A program made the translations under genes and the position numbers. DNA of 64,000 nucleotides from Artocarpus heterophyllus (lineage: Eukaryota > Streptophyta > Magnoliopsida > Rosales > Moraceae): NCBI GenBank assembly GCA_025403435.1, contig CM046353.1:26262259-26326258 (forward strand). The letters are read 5' to 3'. The notes beneath the pieces were generated by a model, which saw only the letters and a list, made by a program, of their open reading frames with translations, ran no database searches and was not told the origin of the DNA. Numbering within the stretch: position 1 is the stretch's first letter; each line of letters opens with the position of its first letter. Shown one piece after another: positions 1 through 10,444 of this stretch.

Positions 1-190
1 ATCAGCCTAATTACATCAGCATAAAATCAGAACTAATTCCTAGGATCAGGGAGCTAAATCAGGTGATTAGCTAAATCAGGTGATTGACTATAAACCAGGA
101 ATCAACTAACAATCAGGATAATCTACATTAAAAGAAAAATATTCTTCAATTAAGATCCCCAAGAAGAGGGATATGAACTGGATTTCCACA
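1..190 (-). repeat. E1 3' LTR (partial)
   Basis: Matches 4722-4911 base for base apart from six substitutions. It ends TTCCACA on the plus strand (TGTGGAA on the element strand) beside the polypurine tract. The remaining 122 bp expected from the other LTR lie outside the window. Confidence 0.93.
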
Positions 191-202
191 CTCCCCCTCA
201 AG
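191..202 (-). other. E1 polypurine tract
   Basis: On the minus strand this is CTTGAGGGGGAG directly followed by the TG of the 3' LTR. This is the usual plus-strand DNA primer position in copia elements; E2 has the same sequence in the same place. Confidence 0.8.
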
Positions 203-3200
203 TTGGGTAGTAGATGTTTATCATTCCCAACTTGGAACTCAATTCATCGAAACTGGTTCTTGGAAGAGCTTTTGTAAGAATGTCGGCTATTTGAAGACGA
301 GTAGGAATGTAGGACAATGAAATGACATCAGTCTCAATCTTCTCTTTGATGAAATGCCGATCAATCTCAATATGTTTTGTACGATCATGGTGGACAGGAT
401 TCCTTGCAATACTGATGGCTGCTTGATTGTCACAAAACACTTTCAATGGTTCTTCTATGGATAGGTTTAGTTCTGCAAGTAGTCGTTGGATCCACATAAC
501 TTCACAAATTCCAAGTGCGAGAGCTCTGAATTCGGCTTCAGCACTACTCCTAGCAACAACTGACTGCTTTTTACTCCTCCAAGTTACCAAGTTTCCCTAT
601 ACATATGTGCAATATCCAGAGGTTGATCTTCTATCAGTTGGTGAACCTGCCCAATCTGCATCCGTGTAAACTTTGACATTTCTGTCATTGTTTCTTTTGA
701 AGAAGAGTCCCTTTCCTGGAGTCATTTTTAAATATCTGATAATTCTAAGAACGACTTCAAGATGATCTTTTATGGGATTGTTCCTAAATTGACTAACAAC
801 ACTCACAGAAAAGCCAATATCAGGTCGGGTGTGTGAGAGATATATCAGCTTTCCAACCAGACGTTGATATCTCCCTTTATCTACTGGAGGTCATTCTTGC
901 TCGATTCCCAGCTTCTTTACAGAGTCCATGGGTATATCGATAGGCTTGCATCCTAGCATTCCTATTTCCTTGAGGAGATCCAATATATATTTATGTTGAG
1001 TGACACAAATACCTTTGCTGGAGCGAGCCACTTCCATCCCAAGAAAGTATTTTAGAAACCCTAAGTCTTTGATCTCGAATTCCTTTGATGGGAACTTCTT
1101 TAGCTCTTGTATCCCTTTTCTGTCATCTCTTGTTACTACAATGTCATCAACATACACTATAAGGATTACCCTTTTTCCTTCGGGAGTGTTTCTTTGGAAC
1201 ATAGTGTGATTTGATTGACATTGGTAATATCCAAACTTCTTCATTGCTCCGGTAAATCTGTCAAACCAAGCCCTTGGGGATTGTTTGAGTCCATAGAGAA
1301 ACTTCTTGAGTTTACAGACTACTTCTGGTGGATTCTTTATCATTAGACCAGGAGGTATCTCCATGTAGACCTCTTCCTCTAGGTTACCGTTGAGAAAAGC
1401 ATTCTTGACATCTAGTTGGTATAATGGCCAGTCAAGGTTGGCAGCAATCGACAGAAGAACTCTGACGGTGTTGAGCTTCGCAACAGGTGCAAAAGTCTCT
1501 TGATAGTCCATTCCATAGGACTGTGTGAATCCCTTTGCTACAAGTCTTGCCTTGTGCCTATCTATACTGCCATCTGCGGTATACTTGATTGTGAAAATCC
1601 ATTTACATCCTACCGCTTTTTGATCCTTTGGCAGGCTAATTATCTCCCATGTGTCGTTCTTCTCCAAGGCCTTGATTTCTTCTTCAACTGCAACTTTCCA
1701 CTTTGGATGTTTCAAAGCTTCATGGATGTCCTTCAGAATTTTAGTTGCTACTAGATTAGTAGTAAAGGCCCGAAAACTAGAGGACAAACTTGCATAAGAA
1801 ACATATTTAGATATAGGATGTTGAGTGCATGAATGCACCCCCTTCCATATAGCAATTGGCCAACCAAGATCATTAATCGAAACATCAGGTTCAGAAACAG
1901 TATTGCTATTAGCTGGCTTATTTCGGGCTTCGGTATTAGGTTCAGATTCTTGACTTTGCATCTGTTGTGTGTTCAATTCTTCTTCTTCGTGAATAAGAGG
2001 AGTTTCTGATCGGACTTCACCTGATGTTGGTATTGGGACTGAATTATCTGAAACTGGTTAAGGAATGGGAGGTGAGTTTGACTCGAAAGAAGATGGACTT
2101 GAAAGACTTGGTTGACTTGGAGGACTCGATTGGGACTCAAAACTTGTTTCCCCACTCTGGTTATTCTCCCCCTGAATGGTGGATTTTGGAAAAAATGGTT
2201 GATCCTCATGAAAAGTAACATCCATAGTGGTATAGAATCATCCCTTTGTAGTGGAAAAACATCTGTACCCCTTTTGGGTTGGTGAATAACCAAGGAAGAT
2301 GCATTTTTTGGATTTAGGATCTAGTTTACTTCGATGGTTATGATGAATGTGGACAAATGCTGAACACCCGAAAATTTTTATAGGAATTGTTGAGATCAAA
2401 GGAGTTGTTGGAAAGGACTCAAGTAGTTTTTCACATGGTGTTTTAAAGTACAATATTCTAGAAGGCATTCGGTTTATAAGATAGGCTGTTGTTAACACGG
2501 CTTCCCCCCAGAAATGCTTAGGCACATTATATGTGAAAAGGAGAGATCGAGTTACTTCAAGTAGATGACGGTTTTTTTTCTCAGCAATTCCATTTTGTTG
2601 GGGTGTATCTACACAAGAACTTTGATGAACTATTCCTAAGTCAAGGAGGTAATTTCCAAGATTTAAGGCAAAGTATTCCCTGGCATTATTTGTTCTAAAG
2701 ATTTGGATTTTTGAACTAAATTGTGTTTGGATCATTCTTGCAAAATTTTGGAAAATTTGTCCTACTTCTGATTTATCTTTCATCAGAAATACCCAAGTGG
2801 CTCGAGTATGATCATCAACAAATAAAACAAACCATCGTGATCCGGTTATGTTTTTTACCCTTAAGGGACCCCACACATCACTATGAATAGTTGCAAATGG
2901 TCTAGATGATATGTATGGAGAAATTGGATATGAATTTCGAACATGCTTTGAAAATTGACAGACTTCACAATTCAGTAATTTTGGATTTTTATTAACAAAC
3001 AATGATGGGAACAATTTTGAAACATAAATGAAATTTGGGTGACCCAAACGAAAATGCCATAACATGATTGCATCATCTTTATTTAAAGTAGAGATAGATG
3101 TAGACACAATACTTTTAGAGACACAATTGGTTAGTTGATGAAGCCCTTCATGACTCCTTTTATTCTTGAGAAGGTAGAGACGGTCACATACATCAACATT

Positions 3201-4571
3201 GCCAATCATCCTCCCCAAAACCAAGTCTTGAAATTTGCAAGATTTAGAAGAAAAATTAGCAATACAGTTTAGGTCCTTAGTTAGCTTGCTAATGGATAAA
3301 AGGTTACAATCAAGCTTTGGCACAAGTAGCATAGAGTTGAGAACAATCTCTTTGGTAAGAGGCACTGATCCATAGCCAGTAACTTTTGATAGAGATCCAT
3401 TAGCTTTTCGGACAAATGTAGTATGTGAACATGGAATGAAATTCTGAAGTAAGTTTGTATCTCCCGTCATATGGTCAGAGGCGCCTGAGTCAATAATCCA
3501 AGAACTAGATTGTTCTTTGTGAAATGTAATGACTTTTAGTGCCTTACCTTTCAGTGCAAGAGAACCGGTTCCTATGACTGAGTTTTGAGACTGGTTGGCT
3601 TGGGCTAGGATTGTCTGAAGAGCCTCTAATTGTTCCTTAGTGAATGGGCTGCCTTCAGCATTGGTGGATTGATTCTTGTTTGAAGTGGTAGCATTGTTTC
3701 CACGCCTTGGTTTGGGTTTGTAATCTGGTGGTTTGCCATGAAGATCCCAGTACTTGTCTTTTGTATGTCCCTTCTTTCTGCAGTGTTCACATTTAGGCCT
3801 TTCCTTTCTTTCTTGGTTGAAGTTTGGATTCCTATGAACGGCTAGTGCTGAAGTTTCAACTGTTGATGAGCCGAGCATTACCTTCCTCCTGCTTTCTTCA
3901 CGTCGAACTTCAGAAAAGGCTTCTCGGATGGATGGAAGTGGTTTCATTCCCAAGATTCGACCACGGACTTCATCAAGGCTTTTGTCTAACCCTAGTAAGA
4001 ACTTGAAGATTCTTTTCTTTTCTAGGATTGCCTTGTATTTCACTACATTAGTGGGGCAAGCCTAATCATAGGACTCAAACTGATCAAGTTGCTGCCATCT
4101 CCGAATGATAGCGTTGAAGTATTGGGTGACAGAGAGATCACCTTGACGTAATTCATGTAGAGCTCCTCCAATCTCAAAAATTTCTGACGTATTCTCCTTG
4201 TCATAGTAGGTTTCCTTTGCTGCATTCCATATCTCCTTTGCCGTCTCATAAAACATGAAGTTCTCACCACTTTCAACAGTCATGGGGTTTATGAGCCATG
4301 ACATGACAATGTTATTTTCAGCATTCCATTTTCTGAAACTAGGGTCTTCCTTCTTTGGAGGGGCCGCCTCTTTGAAAATGTATTCATCCTTTCCCTTTCC
4401 GTATATAAACATCAAAACTGACTAAGACCATTGAATATAATTTTGGCCCATGAGTTTATGCACGGTAATGGGTAAATTTTCGGTTATTGGGTGGCTGCTA
4501 GAAGGAACTATTTCCTGGACAAGAATAGCATCAGAAGTGGAAGAGGAGGAAGGAGGAATTTCAGTGGCCAT
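198..4571 (-). pseudogene. E1 gag-pol polyprotein, one frame with six stop codons
   Basis: A single minus-strand frame runs from an ATG at 4571 to a terminal stop at 198. It holds, in order, a UBN2-type Gag, a zinc knuckle near 3770-3800, a protease with intact DSGASDH near 3490, a GAG-pre-integrase LWHFRLGH near 3050, an integrase core, a reverse transcriptase with YVDD at 1143-1154, and an RNase H with DADWAG, SSAEAEF and CDNQAA motifs. In-frame stops lie at 4422-4424, 4062-4064, 2238-2240, 2058-2060, 891-893 and 597-599, but I see no frameshift. The last zinc-knuckle cysteine is tyrosine. The second integrase aspartate is asparagine (TNN where TDN is usual). Several stops look like Trp or Gln codons changed by one transition. 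It is not functional as it stands. Confidence 0.92.
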
Positions 4572-4587
4572 GGAAGATATCAAGTAC

Positions 4588-4599
4588 GCTCCGATACCA
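4588..4599 (-). other. E1 primer binding site
   Basis: The minus strand reads TGGTATCGGAGC immediately after the LTR. This is the initiator-methionine tRNA-complementary site common in plant copia elements (TGGTATCAGAGC), with one changed base. Confidence 0.85.
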
Positions 4600-4911
4600 T
4601 GAAGAAAAAGGCTGAAGAATGTGTAATTTTCTTCATTCAGAAAATGAGAGGAGAGTACATTATATATAGGTTGGACCTAAGAAAAAAAAAGGTAATTTAC
4701 ATCTGCCTACTAATCAGTCTAATCAGCCTAATTACATCAGCATAAAATCAGAACTAATTCTTAGGATCAAGGAGCTAAATCAGGTGATTAGCTAAATCAG
4801 GTGATTGACTAAAAATCAGGAATCAACTAACAATCAGGATAATCTACATTAAAAGAAAAATATTCTTCAATTAAGATCCCTAAGAAGAGGGATATGAACC
4901 GGATTTCCACA
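4600..4911 (-). repeat. E1 5' LTR (312 bp)
   Basis: Bounded on the plus strand by TGAAG at 4600 and TTCCACA at 4911, so it has TG...CA ends in both readings. The primer binding site abuts it at 4599. The short LTR and the gag type resemble E2, so E1 and E2 belong to related copia groups that differ from the Angela-like elements here. Confidence 0.92.
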
Positions 4912-6534
4912 GTAAGATAACACAAACCAGTGAAGATACAATTGTGTTTATGTGTCAAAACCTTGAAAAAATCACAACCTTACAACGATAATTCCCAACT
5001 TAAAATTCAACAAGCTGTCTAGGGGAGACTTGCCAACTTCAATTGAAACATGGATTCCTTCCGATTAATATATGCCATCTAAGGCCCATTTGATCTAGCA
5101 TATGTTAATAATCGTTTTCTTTGGCCATTAATTTCATTAAAGAACACCTAAGGGAGGTTAATAATAAAATTAATCCTCGTTTCAACTATTTTATCCATGA
5201 TTTATAATCACCACTTAGAGGTGTACAATGATAAATCATGCTAGAATAAATTATCTTTTCAAAGATCCAACCCAATACATGATGAAATCCTTTCCTAGGA
5301 GTTAGAACCATCATGTGCTACATATGGACTAACAACGTAGGTCATAGATTCTTTCTTCGAAAACCTTCTCCCACTCAATATTTTAAAAGTCAAGGTTTTA
5401 TGTTAACATACATGAACAATTTTTTATGAGTAGCACTCCATATTCTACATGGCATGTTATCAACATACATGGCAAATTATATTATAATGCAGGCAAGCAA
5501 AGCAACATGCAAAGCCACAAGCAAAATAATAAATAAATAGCCGTAATATCATGGTTCCACCCTAGAGAAAGGAAAATGAAGATCACAAAAGATTAATCAA
5601 AACATATTATTGATTTTTCACCTTGTATCTTCAAGTTGTATCCTTCTTCATATTGCATCCATCTTTAATTCTTCAATCCCTCATACATTAAAGGTTTTTT
5701 TTTTCTGGTCATCATGAAATTTTATGTTTCTCATAATTGTCTCAAAAATAAAATAAAAAAATAAACTGAAAACTGCATCTTTTTCAAAAAACATTCTGCC
5801 TCATGTTGGCCTATCGAACTATAAGTTCGGCCTACCGGTCTACGACCATCGGCCTGCCGAACCAATGAGTTCAACCTACCAACTGAACTGCACCAGCGGT
5901 TTTCTAGAAAATAGTGTTCAAGCAGTTTTTCAATCTCACTTTCAACAATTCAAAAACATAAAAATTTATAAATATAGAAAAACAATGAAACTCCTAATGT
6001 CTCTATCTTCTACATCCGTCTCCACTTCGAAGGATTATTTAATTACAAAATTTTACAAATTTAAAATTAAATTAATTGCCTTGTTTGTTTTTGTTCTTAA
6101 AATTTTTGAAAATGTTTTTGTACATTTTTCAAGGCAAAAATTTTAAAAACACTCCTAGCACAATTCCCAAATTATTCTTATTTTCCAAAAAAAATATTTT
6201 AACATCTTTTGAAAACAATACCAAACAGCCTTAATAATTCCTAGATGGTGATGATAGATCGCCATCTAATTACATGAAAAACTTAGATACATATTTTAAC
6301 CTCTAAGGAACCATAACCAGCATAAATTAATTAATTAATATATAATTAAAAGATTTAATCAACTATAATTAATTAATAAACATTCACCATATAATCTCAT
6401 GATAACATTTAATTATATAGAAACCCAAGAGTGCCAACTCTCTAAAAAATTAAATTCAAGCATATGAGAGAATAAGATCACATAATTCATGTATATAGCA
6501 TGATCACAAACTCGAAAATCAATGTACAGACTTG
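4912..6534 (-). other. E0 untranslated leader
   Basis: AT-rich leader between primer binding site and gag, alignable with 43432-45070 of E4 in reverse orientation. Shared landmarks include the TTGAGTGGGAGAAGG stretch and the palindrome array. The plus-strand ORFs here are short and AT-rich and I do not regard them as genes. Confidence 0.75.
5804..5882 (-). repeat. Phased palindrome array in the E0 leader
   Basis: Four sites of the GGCCTGCC type (plus-strand reading) have centres at about 5811, 5832, 5854 and 5876, that is 21, 22 and 22 bp apart. The second and third are best (TTCGGCCTACCGG, TCGGCCTGCCGA); the outer two are degenerate. On the element strand the centre dinucleotide is AG, the same polarity as most sites in the E4 leader array. 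Confidence 0.75.
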
Positions 6535-6546
6535 GCTCTGATACCA
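6535..6546 (-). other. E0 primer binding site
   Basis: The minus strand reads TGGTATCAGAGC, a perfect match to the common plant copia primer site, two bases after the LTR end at 6549. Confidence 0.9.
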
Positions 6547-6942
6547 ATTGTTAGAAAAACAGTACGCAATGAAATTATAAAAATTTTAAATTAGAGTATT
6601 TTTTAAAACATAAGTTTGACATTCTAAATACATAAATTAATGAATGATCTTACAAACCTCTTTTGTGAACCGAATAGCAGTAGCAATATGTGAAGAAAAA
6701 AAGTCCCAGAAAAGCCTCAACCAACTAGTCTTCTTTGCTATTCACTATCCACGAATGGAGTGCGGATGGTCACACATCATACAGCCTTTCCTTCGGTGAC
6801 TCTTCTTCCAACCACTAGGGAAAACCTAGAGCTAAGGTTCTTGATGTTGAACAACAGCACTTAGGGTGTTTCAGAGTTTCTCAAACTAGAGTACTCACTC
6901 TATGCTTCTCGAGTGATCTGAATAACAAAGAAAACCCACCCC

Positions 6943-6951
6943 CTATTTATA
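6943..6951 (-). promoter_or_regulatory. TATA box of the E0 LTR
   Basis: The minus strand reads TATAAATAG in the position equivalent to TATAAAAAG in E4. It should set transcription start about 30 bp further along the element strand. Confidence 0.6.
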
Positions 6952-7056
6952 GTAGTTGGACCTGGGGTTAATCATTATCAGAATAGGCCTCAAAATTTGA
7001 GTTTAGATCAGTTTTAGAGTAAAAACGCATGAAGCAAAATATGACTCTACCTGTCA

Positions 7057-7098
7057 CGGTCGACCGCAAACCGCTCCTAATGTATTGTGGTCGACCAT
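7057..7098 (-). promoter_or_regulatory. Pair of GGTCGACC palindromes upstream of the E0 TATA box
   Basis: Perfect 8-bp palindromes lie at 7059-7066 and 7089-7096, 30 bp apart. They occupy about the place where the E3, E4 and E6 LTRs carry the GGCCTGCC array, but the core sequence differs. I infer a regulatory role from position only. Confidence 0.45.
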
Positions 7099-8400
7099 GT
7101 GGTTGCTATACTAAAGTTTGAATCAAATTTGAACTCTTCAAGCTGATCTGATAGATCCAATCTCAACCAATTGGATAAATAACCTAATAGAAAAGTTATC
7201 TAATTAAAACAGTGATATACAAATAAACCCATATAAATAAAATATTATTGAAGTAATTCAACATGTTTACCTTGAATTAATTCACAAAATTAATTCAACC
7301 GATAAACTAACATGAAGTATTAAATCCAATTAACTTGAATTTTAGCCAATTTAATAATATAACATAAGTCACTAATATATAGGAAAAACACGTTGTATCA
7401 TTATAGGATTTATTATGAGCTAGCAAATGGGACCCGTTTGACATATATAGTTCAAGCTCCTATAATTACAAAATACAATATCCTAGATACATATGAAATT
7501 ATGAAACTTCAACAAGCTAACCGTCTATGACATATCATAATGTATTACATCCCCATAGGATATTCATAATCGGCTTAAGGATAAATTTCATTTTACCTTC
7601 CCGATTATTATTATTTTATGTTTCATTATCACACCATTGGAATACTTACTCTTCATAGATAGTATACCATTTAGTTACGCCTATGTATCCAAATAATTGA
7701 ACGCTTCAGTCTTCTAATTACAGCGTAATACATATAAGAGAATACTATTAACTCTACAAAAAAAGCTATGGATTCCATATCTATGAATAACGAGTCTACA
7801 TCAATCAAGAGTCATATCTCCAACGTGCCAGTATACATACCATTATAAAGTCAAGATGTCACCCTTTGGTACATCAAAAGATATAAGTCAAGAATAAGGG
7901 CTCATTGTTCATTTCAAGATTAAGACACAACACATATGATTGTCTAAAGTGAATTGATTTGCACAAACAAAATTATTAACCAAATCAATTCAACTTTTAT
8001 GTCCCGATTTAATACATCGTCACTTATGACAATGTACTAATGTTTCTACTTGCAGACTCCCACTCCAATGACCAAGACAAGCCATCTCCTATTAAGAATG
8101 TAGACAACATAACAATCTTAGCATAAATAAAGCACCAAACTTTATTTCTCGATTGTGGATCTTATGATTTAGACCATTACCTTTAAGATTCATGTCTTTC
8201 CCATACTCTATCCATCATATGCACAATTCTCAAACATTTAGATTGACAGTCTCAGACTTTTGTTTGCTTACTATATATTCAACAAAAATGAACATAAAGA
8301 GGACAACATTTGGTATGTGAATAATAATAAACTCTTTACTGATAAAATGTCTCCAAAAACATATTACAACGTTTTACTCCTTAAGGCACTATGTCTAACA

Positions 8401-9302
8401 GGTGGCCAGTTGGTCTCACTAACTATTCAGTGTAGAGTCCTGCTTACTCCTGTTGAATCGTTTTCAGACTTCGACCCCTACTCCAACTATTCTATAAATC
8501 GACGACGTAAGGCAGGGCAAGGAAACGAGGCCAATGAGATCTTGTTTTATGCCAAAGTATGTTAAGAATTAGAATCACGAGAAGTTTGGCCTCATGTCAT
8601 TGTTAGGTCGAAATGGGGTCGTTGGAGATGGGACAATGGCCAAAGAAGTGAGGAAGAAAAAGAGAAGGGAAGGGGGTGGCTGTTTTGGGAAGGGGTGACT
8701 ATTCTAGAAAGGTGGTGGTTGTTTTCGGAAGGGGATGGCCTAGAATGGTAGCGACTTGCAAGAGAAAATTTACTCAAGCCCTTTTTTTAGTTGTGTATGT
8801 CTGTAGAAAGAAGAGTAATGAGGAGAATGAGTGTTTGGAAGAAATGAAAAGAAACAAAGAGGGAGGACTTAGGGTTGAGAATGGTTGTTTGTTTTGAATT
8901 TTAAAAGGTGTAAATAAGTCTTTTAATATAAAATCAAAAGAAAAATAATTAAAAAGAAATTAAATTGTTTAAAGGGTGTTGTATGTGCATTGCTGTTTAA
9001 AACGGGTGTTATAGACTTAAAGTCCAATAAACTTTTCATCCAAAATTAAAAGGTGAGGGACTAAATCACACAAGTAGATTCAATTAAATAAAAAAATAGT
9101 TGAGAATCAAAGTTTACCTTTTAAAAAAAATTAAGAACCAACCGGGCTATTTACCCAAAAAAAAAATTATTCACACAAATAGGGGTCACGTTCAACCCAA
9201 GCCGATACACGCATCCCTGAGAGAGGAAGAAGGGTGGTTTGTTGGTAAGGACTAAAGGCGAAGGAGATAAGAGATTAACTGAAGAAGGAAAAAAATTTTA
9301 AA
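8401..9302. other. Intergenic region upstream of the MMtag pseudogene
   Basis: No gene recognised. An ORF at 8260-8565 spans the E0 LTR boundary and its 3' part (from about 8410) is less AT-rich, but I know no family for it. GA-rich sequence at 8600-8890 gives ORFs on both strands that look like low complexity. The last 100 bp may be the promoter and 5' UTR of the pseudogene. Confidence 0.5.
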
Positions 9303-9563
9303 ATGTATCATCCAACTTGAGGCGATGTTCATGGTGGCTGAAATCGTAAGCCCTCTTTCCTTTCCATTTATATGTATTCTTAGGGTTTTATTTTCTCTTC
9401 AATTGTTGGTCATAATTCTCTTGAATCTTCTAATCTTCAGAGAAAATCAAAACATTACTTTGATTCGTGATGACATTTCTAAGGTTGTAGTGGAAATCTG
9501 TAGAATTGTTCAAGCTTAATGAAGAATTTGCTATTCGAATTTTCATAGCTATGGGCAAAAAAG

Positions 9564-9591
<28 letters not shown>
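9564..9591. repeat. (AT)n microsatellite
   Basis: About 14 AT units in intron 1 of the MMtag pseudogene. A shorter AT run lies at 9731-9742. Confidence 0.95.
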
Positions 9592-9595
<4 letters not shown>

Positions 9596-10444
9596 TTTCC
9601 TTTGTTTTACGGATAGCAAGTGGACCTGCTAGGTAATGAATATGTTTTGGAATCCCTGTTGGCTTTAATTTTATTCCTTGAATTGAGTATAGTGGTTTGG
9701 ATTCTGAAGATTTATAAGCCCTAATTGACTATATATATATATACACACATACCCATGCATAAGAAAAAATAATGAACCAAAAGTAAAACCTTTAATAGAG
9801 GATTAAACTACAAAATTTGGGACTTGAGCGAGTAGTAGTTTGTGTGAGGTATTGAAATTATTTGGCTTAGCAACTTTAACAACTTTTTGTTTTTTCCCTC
9901 TGTATGTGTGGTTATGACAATTTTTTATTCTAAAATATACATCCAGGCATGAGACTTTCAGATTCTGTTACAAAAAATGCTTTTTCCAGTTCAGTGCAAA
10001 TTAAATTCCATGACACAAAAAGCTAATCATTTTTACCTACTTGTTTTTGGAAACCTTGATACATCACAAATTTGAGGGAAAAAAATTGAAATATGTGTGT
10101 TGACTTTGATGCAAGGCTTGAGGAATTAAGATATGCTGAAGATTATCCTTAGAGCTGCTTGGATTACTTAACTGATATTCATGGGAGTAACGGGTTTGTG
10201 TTCATGTCAAAATTGGTGAATCCTTGTTTTAACAGTACTTTTTGATTTACACATGTTACTAATTTAGATTTTTCTTCTTTTGAGTTTTTTTTTTTCTTTT
10301 TCTGAGATATTTTTTTCTTCTTTTTATATTTACCCTTACCTTTTGGTGTTTACTTTCCTTATACTCCTTTGGTGATGTAGAGAATTTAGTTGGGACGATG
10401 TGAAAATTGATAAGCATCAAGAAAACTATCTTGGTCACAAAATC

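Larger units (their letters stand above)
1..4911 (-). mobile_element. E1: Ty1/copia LTR retrotransposon, 3' end cut by window edge
   Basis: Read on the minus strand the order is 5' LTR (4600-4911), primer binding site, gag, protease, integrase, reverse transcriptase, RNase H, polypurine tract and a partial 3' LTR (1-190). Integrase before reverse transcriptase is the copia order. The 190 bp shared by the two LTRs differ at 6 positions by my count (about 3%), so insertion is fairly recent. The base next to the 5' LTR begins GTAAG, the expected target duplication, but its partner lies outside the window. The element sits in the leader of E0, just upstream of where the E0 gag should start. It cannot be autonomous because gag-pol has six in-frame stops. 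Confidence 0.93.
4912..8400 (-). mobile_element. E0: Angela/BARE-like copia element, 5' LTR and leader only
   Basis: On the minus strand this is a 1.85-kb 5' LTR (6549-8400), a primer binding site (6535-6546) and about 1.6 kb of untranslated leader that is recognisably related to the E4 leader. The match to E4 stops where E1 begins: 4912-5000 corresponds to the E4 sequence just before the gag ATG. The rest of E0 (gag, pol, 3' LTR) must therefore lie beyond E1, outside the window. Its sequence has diverged more from E4 than E4 has from E3. No coding region of E0 is visible. Confidence 0.85.
6549..8400 (-). repeat. E0 5' LTR (1852 bp)
   Basis: On the plus strand it starts TGTTAG at 6549 and ends GTCTAACA at 8400, so the element-strand LTR reads TGTTAGACAT...CTAACA like the other Angela-like LTRs. 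Internal stretches align in reverse with the E3, E4 and E6 LTRs. It is shorter than the 2.0-kb E4 LTR. Confidence 0.85.

Noticed and set aside
1973..2293. 106-codon minus-strand ORF in E1
   Set aside because: Out of frame with gag-pol; the true frame passes through this region with stops at 2238 and 2058.
8260..8565. 101-codon plus-strand ORF
   Set aside because: Its first half is E0 LTR sequence in reverse; the second half resembles no family I know, so I did not call a gene.
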